The notes beneath the pieces were generated by a model that saw only the letters and a program-made list of their open reading frames with translations, did not search any database and was not told the DNA's origin. The position numbers and the translations under genes were made by a program. This document shows positions 22,546 to 29,787 of a DNA stretch of 55,201 nucleotides, piece after piece; the first letter of the stretch is position 1; every line of letters starts with the position of its first letter. Source of the stretch: MFAQ01 sp964429015 (GTDB taxonomy: Bacteria > Patescibacteriota > Microgenomatia > UBA1400 > MFAQ01); NCBI GenBank assembly GCA_964429015.1, contig CAYSAM010000005.1:1-55201 (forward strand), written 5' to 3'.

Positions 22546-23061
22546 TTGAAGCAACCGCATATTACGAACGCTAAGCAGAGAGGTAGACATTCTAGTATTA
22601 CTGTTGGAGATGTGTTTAGGGATCGTCCGTGGGTGATAGCAGTTTGGGAAACAAAGCAGTATAGTGTTGCTGATTCTGCTGGTTATGATATGTTTGTGAG
22701 AACAAATTCAGGCTTTTTATCAGGTTTATTTTTAGATGGTGAGGTTGATGTACTATCCATACAGATTAAGTCCGATCCAAAGAGAGCAAATGGCTTTGTT
22801 AAACAGTATGGTTGGGAAGGTCGGTTTTTTAATTTTAAGCGAAAGTATCACCAATTTATTCTGTGTGGAATGGATGACACTGACCTGGTATTGGCAGATA
22901 TAGTTGGACAAATGGTGGTGCATGCTAAAAATTTTGATATGAGTGAACATGCAGTGCTAAAGCATTTAGATAAAGTTGGAGATGTTAACGCTGTTAGGAG
23001 CTATGTTCATTGGAAAGTGGCCTTGGTTTTTCGTTGGTACGGTCATAGGTTGTCGGTGTAA
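22546..23061 (+). CDS. Possible PD-(D/E)XK nuclease-like protein (171 aa)
   Basis: TTG 22546 is chosen because AAGGAGG ends 8 nt upstream; the GTG at 22537 is part of that site. The stretch ADSAGYDMFVRTNSG, then EVDVLSIQIKSD, then HQFILCGMDDTDLVLADIV resembles the D...QxK core of Mrr-like/PD-(D/E)XK folds, where Asp and QxK bind metal. No specificity domain or methylase is near, so a restriction role is not supported. Single-gene unit with terminator 23066-23092. Domain call is tentative. Confidence 0.55.
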   Translation: MKQPHITNAKQRGRHSSITVGDVFRDRPWVIAVWETKQYSVADSAGYDMFVRTNSGFLSGLFLDGEVDVLSIQIKSDPKRANGFVKQYGWEGRFFNFKRKYHQFILCGMDDTDLVLADIVGQMVVHAKNFDMSEHAVLKHLDKVGDVNAVRSYVHWKVALVFRWYGHRLSV

Positions 23062-23065
23062 TAAA

Positions 23066-23092
23066 ATCCCCCGCTTAAGGCGGGGGAATTTT
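23066..23092 (+). terminator. Intrinsic terminator
   Basis: CCCCCGC/GCGGGGG-type stem, short loop, then AATTTTG. Confidence 0.8.
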
Positions 23093-23102
23093 GTATGTGT
23101 AT

Positions 23103-23127
23103 AAAAAACGCCGTGGTTTACACGGCG
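23103..23127 (-). terminator. Intrinsic terminator of the 23134-24310 minus group
   Basis: Minus strand CGCCGTG/CACGGCG stem followed by six T. Confidence 0.88.
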
Positions 23128-23133
23128 AGATGG

Positions 23134-23304
23134 TTACGGAATAAATACTTTGAAAAAGTCGACAACTCCCTCATATATACTGCGAAAGATGGGCTTATTT
23201 TTGTTCTCGAGGCTTTTGTATCCAGAGGATGCGAAATCGATGATTGCCCCAACAACTCCGACAAAGATTGAAGCTGTGACCAAAATCAGTATTGCTTCTT
23301 GCAT
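23134..23304 (-). CDS. Small membrane protein (56 aa)
   Basis: MQEAILILVTASIFVGVVGA begins an N-terminal membrane helix; the remainder is KSLENKNKPIFRSIYEGVVDFFKVFIP. Its AAGGAG lies in the last codons of the upstream gene, whose stop is 5 nt before this ATG, so the two are coupled. Unknown function. Confidence 0.6.
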   Translation of the reverse strand: MQEAILILVTASIFVGVVGAIIDFASSGYKSLENKNKPIFRSIYEGVVDFFKVFIP

Positions 23305-23309
23305 AATGC

Positions 23310-23627
23310 TTATTTCTCCTTGTTCTGAAATACGTGATAACGGGCGCCGTTTGGACCCATTTTAATGACAAGTTTCGTGGCTCTGTTCATGGCATCACCT
23401 TGAGACATTTCGTATAACTTGGTTAGGTGAGTGGCAATTTCGACAATAGCTATTTCAGAGTCATTTTGTTTGGTGGGGTTACTGGCAATAACTGAAAGAA
23501 AAATGATGATACATAATACAGACAATAAAATTCCACCACCATCAGTGGTGATTAGTGAATAAATCAACCAAATGACGGTGAGTAGGCCGCCAGTATACAA
23601 AAGTCTAATTTTCTTATCCTTTTCCAT
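23310..23627 (-). CDS. Two-helix membrane protein (105 aa)
   Basis: ATG 23627 preferred (AGGAG 7 nt upstream) over TTG 23633. Two hydrophobic segments (about 10-24 and 30-46) precede a soluble C-terminal domain (SEIAIVEIATHLTKLYEMSQGDAMNRATKLVIKMG). Coupled to the 23134 gene. No family recognised. Confidence 0.62.
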   Translation of the reverse strand: MEKDKKIRLLYTGGLLTVIWLIYSLITTDGGGILLSVLCIIIFLSVIASNPTKQNDSEIAIVEIATHLTKLYEMSQGDAMNRATKLVIKMGPNGARYHVFQNKEK

Positions 23628-23692
23628 TGGCAATCTCCTCTCGCCGATAAATTATTATAGAGCTACGTGGTTATTTTACTACATATTTGCTG

Positions 23693-24310
23693 TTATGGGT
23701 CAAGTCCTTCATCTTCAGCCTCAGAATCGAAGCTGGGATAGACGTAACCAGAGAGCGTTTCGAGCATTGACTTGTTGCTGGTCTGGTATTTTTGAATGTT
23801 ACCTCTAATAGCATCGATAGCTGATTCTGGGTCGTTTTCGTTAGGAAGGGTTAGTGGAACTAGATGAAAAATAACCTCGGTACAAATTCTACCGCTCGGT
23901 TTTTGGTAAATATAATGCTGGCCCAGCTCTATAAAGATTTTTTGCCAGAATTCTAGATCATTTTCGTTGATGATTTGGATAGTAAAGATGGAAGGTTCGT
24001 TTTCGCTTGGAGGTTCGTAGATGTTAATGGTGGCCTCTATATTGTAGATCTTATTGTCTTTTTGAGGAATTAAGAAGTGGTTAACGTTTTGATTGGAACT
24101 ATTGGGCTTTTTAAGACTTTTTTCGCTGATCATGCCCAAGGTGTCGATGTTGATGTTGCCGGAAATGGGAAAACCAGTGTTTAGATCTATAAAAATGATA
24201 CCGGATTTGGCTAATTTGTTTTGTACATCATAGAGTAAGTCGGGGTAAATAACCTTGAGAAAGAGGTTGGTATTAATTTCGATAGTTTTTTTATCGTCAT
24301 ATATTGCCAT
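23693..24310 (-). CDS. Soluble protein of unknown function (205 aa)
   Basis: Begins MAIYDDKKTIEINTNLFLKVIYP after GGAGG. Mixed alpha/beta, acidic C-terminus (SFDSEAEDEGLDP). Contains IIFIDLNTGFPISGNINIDTLG, and a helix-rich centre (ENDLEFWQKIFIELGQHYIY). No signal peptide, no recognised motif. Likely upstream of, and possibly co-transcribed with, 23310 and 23134. Confidence 0.65.
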   Translation of the reverse strand: MAIYDDKKTIEINTNLFLKVIYPDLLYDVQNKLAKSGIIFIDLNTGFPISGNINIDTLGMISEKSLKKPNSSNQNVNHFLIPQKDNKIYNIEATINIYEPPSENEPSIFTIQIINENDLEFWQKIFIELGQHYIYQKPSGRICTEVIFHLVPLTLPNENDPESAIDAIRGNIQKYQTSNKSMLETLSGYVYPSFDSEAEDEGLDP

Positions 24311-24361
24311 GTTATCCTCCGTAGTTTATTAGGGTGCGTTGGGATATTTTACACTTAGATT

Positions 24362-24385
24362 GTTGATAGTAGATAGTAGATCGTG
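24362..24385. repeat. Short heptamer array
   Basis: TGATAGT, AGATAGT, AGATCGT-type units in 7-nt phase just upstream of the 24409 gene. Confidence 0.6.
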
Positions 24386-24408
24386 GAGAAAATTGCTATT
24401 ATTAATGT

Positions 24409-25590
24409 ATGGAAATAAGGGGAGAGATAAGCAAAATATATTTTGGCGGTTGGTATCAGCGAACTACCTTACATTTGTCGGAAATCTATAACTTTTTGGC
24501 CGAGGGGAGGTCGGACCTTGACCTTTCTAAACAAAAATTACTCTCACTTCGCCAGGAAATGCACCTAAAAAGCGTTTCTCGAGAGTCTGGCTACTTGGAA
24601 TACGTAAAAGCACTAACAGAAGAGGGGGTAGAGATAAAATATTTTGAAGATGGCTTGTATGTTTTATCTTTGGAGTCTCACAATGTGCCAAGAGCGAAGG
24701 AAATGTTAAAAGGGTTTTATGAAACGGCCTTTGCACCGGCCATGGCTTACATTTTTTCTCTGGGAGCTCCAACACCAAAAGAATTGGCGAACATAAAAAC
24801 TGTTCACCCCATTGCAGTCGGAATTATTTATGGTCAACCAGAAAAATACCAGGTAGATGAGTTTAAATATGGTAAGGTTTATAGTTCTACGGAGTCGGCA
24901 GAGCTTGTAGTAAAAAAGACTCCAGAATATATATTTTTGATTGCTAGGTCGCGTTATAAATCTTCTATGGAAACTTTGGTGGAGATGCAGATTTTCTTCC
25001 GAGAGTTTAAAGACCAGCTGCAAAAGTACCTGGATATCCACCGCCACTTGTGGGAGAAGATTTCGGAGATTAAGGAGAAGAAGGTTATAAAGGGAGTGGA
25101 GGTAGAAGAAATGCGAATGGAGCTAGATAGTTACCAAAAAACTATTAATTTGATAAGTAGCCGCATAAATCAGATGGGGGCATATGTGCACACTAGAGCG
25201 GATGTGGCCAAAGGTATGAAAATAGAAGATCAGTTGGATAAAATTTTTCAGTACAAGTTTGACGTGCTAAGCAACAGCCATAGTTACATCAAAGACATTT
25301 GGGCGATGACGAGTAATTACTTGAGCACAGCTATTGTGGTAATAAATGAAATAAAGGGCCAGGCCATGAATAAAAACATCCAAAGTTTGCAGATTATTAC
25401 TACTTATGGTGTGGTGGGAGGGATAATTGGGTACTTGAGTAGAGATAGTTTGCCGAAGATTACTAGCAGTGGTATGGTTTATTTTGGGATTTTGGTACTG
25501 GTGACGGCGCTGGTGAACAAATTTGTGGCAGTTGTGTATCAAAGGAGTAAGTACAAGTTGGTGTTTGGGGAGAGAGTGAAGAAGCTGTAG
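24409..25590 (+). CDS. Coiled-coil protein with C-terminal two-helix membrane anchor
   Basis: 393 residues. Mixed N-terminal domain, then long helices (about 180-320: KSSMETLVEMQIFFREFKDQ, EVEEMRMELDSYQKTINLIS). Two C-terminal membrane segments follow (about 331-350 and 355-375, LQIITTYGVVGGIIGYLS and GMVYFGILVLVTALV). The order long helix then two C-terminal helices recalls CorA/RMD1-type topology. The CorA GMN motif is absent, so ion transport is not claimed. No SD; an AT-rich TATTAT box 6-12 nt before the ATG suggests a leaderless mRNA. Confidence 0.7.
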   Translation: MEIRGEISKIYFGGWYQRTTLHLSEIYNFLAEGRSDLDLSKQKLLSLRQEMHLKSVSRESGYLEYVKALTEEGVEIKYFEDGLYVLSLESHNVPRAKEMLKGFYETAFAPAMAYIFSLGAPTPKELANIKTVHPIAVGIIYGQPEKYQVDEFKYGKVYSSTESAELVVKKTPEYIFLIARSRYKSSMETLVEMQIFFREFKDQLQKYLDIHRHLWEKISEIKEKKVIKGVEVEEMRMELDSYQKTINLISSRINQMGAYVHTRADVAKGMKIEDQLDKIFQYKFDVLSNSHSYIKDIWAMTSNYLSTAIVVINEIKGQAMNKNIQSLQIITTYGVVGGIIGYLSRDSLPKITSSGMVYFGILVLVTALVNKFVAVVYQRSKYKLVFGERVKKL

Positions 25591-25592
25591 TT

Positions 25593-25621
25593 TTGACATT
25601 ATGGGGTGTTTGTGGTAGAAT
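25593..25621 (+). promoter_or_regulatory. Near-consensus sigma70 promoter
   Basis: TTGACA, 17-nt spacer, TAGAAT; starts a 165-nt leader for the 25792 gene. Confidence 0.85.
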
Positions 25622-25791
25622 CTGCGCATCGTTGAATAGGCAGAGAATCTGCCTGTTTGGCAGAACATTTAAACTCTGTTCTATTTTTTAGTTGTCGTTT
25701 AGTGGCGTGCTTTTGTAAGAGTTTATAACGCTACTATTAAATTTTATTTTGGTGAACCTTGTAATTAGGTTTACCCATCAAAGGAGATTAT
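25622..25791 (+). promoter_or_regulatory. Structured 5' leader with attenuator-like hairpin
   Basis: Three stems: AGGCAGA/TCTGCCT (25638-25654); AGAACA/TGTTCT (25662-25682) followed at once by ATTTTTT, resembling an intrinsic terminator; and GGTGAACC/GGTTTACC (25751-25775), 5 nt before the AAAGGAG SD. The layout suits attenuation or translational control. No known riboswitch class recognised. Confidence 0.6.
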
Positions 25792-26829
25792 ATGTCTAAG
25801 CAGAAGAATGATGGGGTAGTGGTTGGGCAAGAAGACAAGCAAAAAGTGCAACGTATTTACATGGAGATTATTTCTTCACTGTCGAAGCTTGCACCGTGGC
25901 CGGTTTTGTCTGATTTGCGCAGGGATCATGTTAAAGACGCAAACAAGGCAAAGGATGGTTTTGATATCGAGAATCTCGAAAAGCAAAGCCGTTATCTTCG
26001 GCGTTTGGTTTTTCAATGGACAACACTTGGCTGTTTTGACCAATTGCTTGATTCCGCTTGGCTAGCGATCGCTGATTGGAAGAAAGGAAAAAGTGATCGG
26101 GCAAAATCTGGTGTCGACCGAACCTTTGCTAAAGATTTGCAAGCATTGGAAAAGGCTGTTTGGGAACTTTGGGGGTTAAACAGTAAGCAGTTGAGTGAGT
26201 CTGCTGAGAAGGTCGAGAAGTTGAAGTCGGAGGTTTCAGACTTGACTGAGAAAGTTCGACAATATGCTTTTGTTGCTAAATGTGCAACTTGTGATTCTGA
26301 AATCAAAGAAGCATTTACTCTTTGCCGAGAATGTACCCGAAAAGAGTCAGAGAAACGGGTGACACTTAAGATGCAAAAAGTAACGGACGCGAAAATGAAG
26401 TTTCTGGCTGCCTGGCTTTTTTGGGTGGATACATACGAAGTGGCAAGGGGACGTGAGATTTCAAACCTTGCATTGGAAGTTGCGTTTCGAGAAAAGGGCG
26501 TTGAGCTTGACAACGAAATGTACAGAACTTCCAAAAAGAAGGCAAGGGATATTGCTGATGCCGAAGTGCAGTCGCTTGCGCTGAGGTGGAATAGTTTGGC
26601 TGAAGAAGTTGCCAATTATGTTTGCGTGAATTGGCCTACTTTGGCAAAAGCCAGTGCTCCTTATGCACTACAGGAAGACTTGGAGCTTACCCAAGAAGAT
26701 ATCCAGGCGATGCGTGAAGATCCTGATTTGGCGGATGTCAATTTTGAGTTCGCTATGGGAACAAAAAAGCTTACTCGTAGCCAGTCTCAGCGTTACAGTA
26801 ACGCTTGGAATAAAGGTCTAACAAATTAA
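25792..26829 (+). CDS. Zinc-ribbon-containing helical protein of unknown function
   Basis: 345 residues. A helical N-terminal half and a coiled-coil segment (about 135-162, ESAEKVEKLKSEVSDLTEKV) precede CATCDSEIKEAFTLCREC (about 167-184), two CxxC knuckles that would bind zinc. A second long helical region follows. Charged throughout and no signal peptide, so cytoplasmic; nucleic-acid or protein binding is plausible but unproven. Strong promoter, long structured leader and own terminator (26846-26868). Confidence 0.7.
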   Translation: MSKQKNDGVVVGQEDKQKVQRIYMEIISSLSKLAPWPVLSDLRRDHVKDANKAKDGFDIENLEKQSRYLRRLVFQWTTLGCFDQLLDSAWLAIADWKKGKSDRAKSGVDRTFAKDLQALEKAVWELWGLNSKQLSESAEKVEKLKSEVSDLTEKVRQYAFVAKCATCDSEIKEAFTLCRECTRKESEKRVTLKMQKVTDAKMKFLAAWLFWVDTYEVARGREISNLALEVAFREKGVELDNEMYRTSKKKARDIADAEVQSLALRWNSLAEEVANYVCVNWPTLAKASAPYALQEDLELTQEDIQAMREDPDLADVNFEFAMGTKKLTRSQSQRYSNAWNKGLTN

Positions 26830-26845
26830 GAGTTTTTCTTTTGTG

Positions 26846-26868
26846 CCCCGCCAGTTGGTGGGGTTTTT
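26846..26868 (+). terminator. Intrinsic terminator
   Basis: CCCCGCC/GGTGGGG, AGTT loop, T5. Confidence 0.9.
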
Positions 26869-26874
26869 ATTGGC

Positions 26875-26897
26875 AAAAAAAGCCCCTTTTGGGGGCT
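26875..26897 (-). terminator. Intrinsic terminator of the 26908 gene
   Basis: Minus strand AGCCCC/GGGGCT stem, then seven T. Confidence 0.88.
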
Positions 26898-26907
26898 AGA
26901 AGTTTTT

Positions 26908-27336
26908 TTAAATCCGTTCTTTGGTGGGAGAAATATATTTGATAACAAGATCACGTTCCAGGGAGATAACACCGTCTTTAAAAAGAAAGCTTTTTAGACC
27001 TAGGACCTGAAAGAGGTAGACACCATAATTGTTTGTTCCTAGGTAGATTGTGGGAGTTTCTCCGTTTAAAAAGTACACTTTTTCTTCGATGAGAAACTCG
27101 GGGTCAATTCTTGAATCAACCTCACGAAAAAGCAGGACCTTGTCCACTTCTTTTTCGGCATAGTTGCCAAGAAGGAGAAAGAGAGTGAAAGCAACTAGAG
27201 TCCAGAAGTAATTAACTGTGGTGGCGTGGTAGTTGTTGATGAAGAGATAGAAGTGGATAAACCCCAGAATTAAGAATCCGGCAATGGCGAAGAGAAAGAG
27301 AACCGCATGCTTGCGCTTATTAATCTTATTGGACAT
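26908..27336 (-). CDS. Two-helix membrane protein (142 aa)
   Basis: Membrane helices at about 10-32 and 40-58, with a C-terminal cytoplasmic or external domain (FREVDSRIDPEFLIEEKVYF, TIYLGTNNYGVYLFQVLGLK). GGAGG precedes the ATG; own terminator. No family recognised. Confidence 0.65.
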   Translation of the reverse strand: MSNKINKRKHAVLFLFAIAGFLILGFIHFYLFINNYHATTVNYFWTLVAFTLFLLLGNYAEKEVDKVLLFREVDSRIDPEFLIEEKVYFLNGETPTIYLGTNNYGVYLFQVLGLKSFLFKDGVISLERDLVIKYISPTKERI

Positions 27337-27389
27337 TATTCCTCCATGTGAATGTAGGTTTACTTTTGTATTATGTCACAAATTCTATA

Positions 27390-27418
27390 TAAAAAAACTC
27401 TATCGAGAGATAGAGTTT
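27390..27418 (-). terminator. Intrinsic terminator of the 27424 gene
   Basis: Minus strand AACTCTATC/GATAGAGTT, 4-nt loop, T-run. Confidence 0.92.
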
Positions 27419-27423
27419 TGGTG

Positions 27424-27852
27424 TTAAGAAGTCCTTTGTATCGACATGATTTTCATGTCATTTTCTGCTCCTCCGTAGCTTGCCACTCTGATTGTAATGA
27501 GACCAACTCGAACGGTTAGATTTCGATACATCATGGGGTTAGTGACAAAGAGCTCGCCTTTGTACCGAATTTCTTTACTTGGCAAATAATTTTCGTAAGA
27601 AACGAAAACTGAAGTTTTTGGACTCAAATTTCGAATACTTACGAGTCCTCTTATTGTTGTGAATATGACGAGGGCTGTTCTTGAGATGTTGTCTGGGGCA
27701 TTTGACAACTCCCAGAGGTCTTCAGCAAAGATTGAACTCCTTGTTGATGCAGCAGGAGCTCTGCCAATCAGTGTTTGTGCCCAAAGTTGTCCTTTGGTCG
27801 GGTATCTTAAGGTTTGGATGCCAGATACCGGGAGAATTATTTTGTTTGACAA
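27424..27852 (-). CDS. Soluble protein of unknown function (142 aa), TTG start
   Basis: AGGAGG lies 5 nt before TTG 27852, which fixes the start (SNKIILPVSGIQTLRYPTKG). The sequence is beta-rich (SVFVSYENYLPSKEIRYKGELFV, LTVRVGLITIRVASYGG). No signal peptide or known motif. Promoter box TATAATATAGG at 27898-27908; own terminator. Confidence 0.65.
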   Translation of the reverse strand: MSNKIILPVSGIQTLRYPTKGQLWAQTLIGRAPAASTRSSIFAEDLWELSNAPDNISRTALVIFTTIRGLVSIRNLSPKTSVFVSYENYLPSKEIRYKGELFVTNPMMYRNLTVRVGLITIRVASYGGAENDMKIMSIQRTS

Positions 27853-27897
27853 TGTTCCTCCTGTAAATATTTGTGGAATAAGGGTTGTGGAATATGT

Positions 27898-27908
27898 CCT
27901 ATATTATA
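27898..27908 (-). promoter_or_regulatory. TATAATATAGG -10 box
   Basis: Minus-strand copy of the -10 plus discriminator shared with 19002, 20170 and 29216; no good -35 is visible. Confidence 0.5.
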
Positions 27909-27966
27909 TCACTAACTTGTTTGTTGTGGGATTTTTTAAATAAATTAGGTTAAAATAGAACGAAAT

Positions 27967-28040
27967 AGGGGTGTAGTTCAATGGTAGAACGGAGGTCTCC
28001 AAAACCTTTAATGGGGGTTCGATTCCCTCCACCCCTGCCA
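27967..28040 (+). tRNA. tRNA-Trp (anticodon CCA)
   Basis: Acceptor AGGGGTG/CACCCCT, D arm GTTC..GAAC, anticodon loop CTCCAAA (CCA), T arm around TTCGATT, discriminator G and an encoded CCA. The following reading frame opens 1 nt after the CCA. Confidence 0.95.
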
Positions 28041-28041
28041 T

Positions 28042-28569
28042 ATGGTAGTAATGAAAAAAACATACGAAAAAGATGGAACAAAGTATTGGGTGCGTTTTTT
28101 TGACCCAGACAGCTTGGAAGATCTCAAGAACCTAAAGGAAATCACTACTTCCAAAGGAGTTCGTAAGTGGATGACAGATATATATGGAGTAAAACACAAG
28201 CACTACAAAATGTGGATGAGAGAACAGGGTAAAGGTAACGAGTTTTTGTTTGCAGTTGCTGGTGAAGAGCGGGTTCATGGATTTGTTTATGTTTATCCTT
28301 CTGAACTGATTCGAGGTCGATTGGAGATTAGTTATGCCAAGTCTGAGTCTGGCCCTGCTGGAATTATGAGTAAGGGTATCCGTTTGGCTTGTGAGCTGGT
28401 TGCTGATTATGTTTTTGAAAAGCACCCAGGAAAAAAGAACCCACCAATAATAATAGCGGAGATAGAACAGGGTAATGTGCCATCTATAAAAGTAGTAGAA
28501 AAAGCTGGCTTTGAACAAATTAGAAAGTTTGATGAGGACGATAATGGGGTCTGGGAGATGAAATGGTAG
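28042..28569 (+). CDS. GNAT-family acetyltransferase
   Basis: 175 residues. The GNAT core shows HGFVYVYPSE, then the C-terminal signature IIIAEIEQGNVPSIKVVEKAGFEQI (N-x-x-S-x-K-V-x-E-K-A-G-F). The usual acetyl-CoA loop is not obvious, so the substrate and full activity are open. The ATG lies 1 nt after the tRNA-Trp CCA end (alternative ATG 28051), with no room for an SD. It is probably co-transcribed, and tRNA 3' processing would yield a leaderless mRNA. Confidence 0.75.
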   Translation: MVVMKKTYEKDGTKYWVRFFDPDSLEDLKNLKEITTSKGVRKWMTDIYGVKHKHYKMWMREQGKGNEFLFAVAGEERVHGFVYVYPSELIRGRLEISYAKSESGPAGIMSKGIRLACELVADYVFEKHPGKKNPPIIIAEIEQGNVPSIKVVEKAGFEQIRKFDEDDNGVWEMKW

Positions 28570-28584
28570 GTCGTGGAGATAATG

Positions 28585-28617
28585 GACCACAGATCACAGA
28601 TCACAGATCACAGATGA
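28585..28617. repeat. Short heptamer array
   Basis: ACCACAG then ATCACAG three times in 7-nt phase, downstream of the GNAT gene. Confidence 0.75.
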
Positions 28618-28620
28618 TAC

Positions 28621-28649
28621 AAAAAAATCCCCGACGTGTGCGGGGATTT
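28621..28649 (-). terminator. Intrinsic terminator (possibly bidirectional)
   Basis: AAATCCCCG/CGGGGATTT with loop containing CGTGTG. Nearly the same sequence as the 29272-29297 terminator. Confidence 0.9.
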
Positions 28650-28657
28650 GATTTGGT

Positions 28658-29185
28658 TTAGATGCCTTTTGCAATTTGATTGACTGCGAATTTTTTATAC
28701 ATATCGTGAACAAAGAAGGTTTTTGATTCATCCTCGTCTCTTACTTTGAGGTCGAATACTGTAATAGCAAAACCACGTTTGGGATTGGTATACGGAATAA
28801 AATAAATATCCAGACCGTATATGCCTGCGAATTTGACGGCCCAGGCCTGGTACATGGGCTCAGTTGTACAACCACGGTCGCGGGAAGCCATGTGTTTTTC
28901 TTGAATCAAACTGGTGGATTCATCACCTATGTTGATTTCGTAGAATCTTGGGTCTGATTCTCGCATTTTTAAGACAATGTCAACGACGTCGTCTATGGTA
29001 AAGTCGATGTTGACATTGTAATAGGTGCTTATCAACTCCAAAATAATTGGCATGTTTTTGAGATCTCTTTTTAAGCGATTCAAAATTTCCTGAGACAATG
29101 ACGTCTTGCCTTTTTTATTTTTTTTGTCTGCTTTGGCATCTTTTTTTGCATTTAACAAAATAGCTTGTTGTAATAAACTGGTCAT
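28658..29185 (-). CDS. Orphan family member 1 (175 aa)
   Basis: Basic N-terminus (MTSLLQQAILLNAKKDAKADKK), then helical IILELISTYYNVNIDFTIDDVVDIV. The C-terminal block is FAGIYGLDIYFIPYTNPKRG, FAITVFDLKVRDED, MYKKFAVNQIAKG. The same layout and key positions recur in the 29315 and 29788 proteins, so these are divergent paralogues. No known family. AGGAG SD, TATAATATAGG box at 29216-29226, own terminator. Confidence 0.7.
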   Translation of the reverse strand: MTSLLQQAILLNAKKDAKADKKNKKGKTSLSQEILNRLKRDLKNMPIILELISTYYNVNIDFTIDDVVDIVLKMRESDPRFYEINIGDESTSLIQEKHMASRDRGCTTEPMYQAWAVKFAGIYGLDIYFIPYTNPKRGFAITVFDLKVRDEDESKTFFVHDMYKKFAVNQIAKGI

Positions 29186-29215
29186 GATTTCTCCTCTATA
29201 AAAATGTACTTTTGA

Positions 29216-29226
29216 CCTATATTATA
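29216..29226 (-). promoter_or_regulatory. TATAATATAGG -10 box
   Basis: Minus-strand copy upstream of the 28658 gene; see 18982-19012. Confidence 0.5.
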
Positions 29227-29271
29227 CCATTGCTAAAAGTTGTGGTGGAATGATATTAAATTTTTTGACAT

Positions 29272-29297
29272 AAAAATCCCCGCCGTGTGCGGGGATT
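29272..29297 (-). terminator. Intrinsic terminator of the 29315/29788 pair
   Basis: AATCCCCGC/GCGGGGATT with CGTGT loop, T-run on the minus strand. Confidence 0.9.
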
Positions 29298-29314
29298 GGT
29301 AATAAACAATTTGT

Positions 29315-29770
29315 TTAGCTGTTTTCTTCTAAGTAGTCGGCGACGAGGTTGTCTAGAAAATCTCGGTTGATATCCGTGGCATCGTTTTTGATACTAGATC
29401 CGTTCCTAAGAATGTGGCAGAAATAGTGCTTTTCTAGGTTGGGATATTGTACGAATTGAATAGTTAATCCAAACACTTTTTCAAACTGAATATATTTTAT
29501 TTCCTTGTCTTTTTGGTTCAAAGACGTAAATATCGAGACTCCATCTTGCTTAAGTAGCTCTTCGATTACAAAACTTGTATCGTTTGAGTCTAGTAACAAG
29601 TTGTGATACTCGATAATTAGATCTAAAACATTTTTGAAATGACCATTTTGAACATATTCAACAAAATTTACCCTGATTTGTTTTATACGTGATCGGTCCA
29701 TTCTTTTTTTGTGAAAAGATTTCTTTCGTAGTATTTTTTGGGCTCTATCTCTGAATGTTGAATCATCCAT
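29315..29770 (-). CDS. Orphan family member 2 (151 aa)
   Basis: Very basic N-terminus (MDDSTFRDRAQKILRKKSFHKKRMDRSRIKQIRV), helical VLDLIIEYHNLLLDSNDTSFVIEEL, then FEKVFGLTIQFVQYPNLEKHYF and NRDFLDNLVADYLEE. These align with blocks in the 28658 and 29788 proteins. AGGAG SD. It starts 17 nt after the 29788 gene stop, so the two form an operon. Confidence 0.7.
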   Translation of the reverse strand: MDDSTFRDRAQKILRKKSFHKKRMDRSRIKQIRVNFVEYVQNGHFKNVLDLIIEYHNLLLDSNDTSFVIEELLKQDGVSIFTSLNQKDKEIKYIQFEKVFGLTIQFVQYPNLEKHYFCHILRNGSSIKNDATDINRDFLDNLVADYLEENS

Positions 29771-29787
29771 TTTTTACTCCTTGGTTT

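Noticed and set aside
22546..23061. Restriction-modification system
   Set aside because: No methyltransferase or specificity gene is adjacent.
24409..25590. CorA magnesium transporter
   Set aside because: Two C-terminal membrane helices are present but the GMN signature is absent and the N-terminal domain is unlike CorA.
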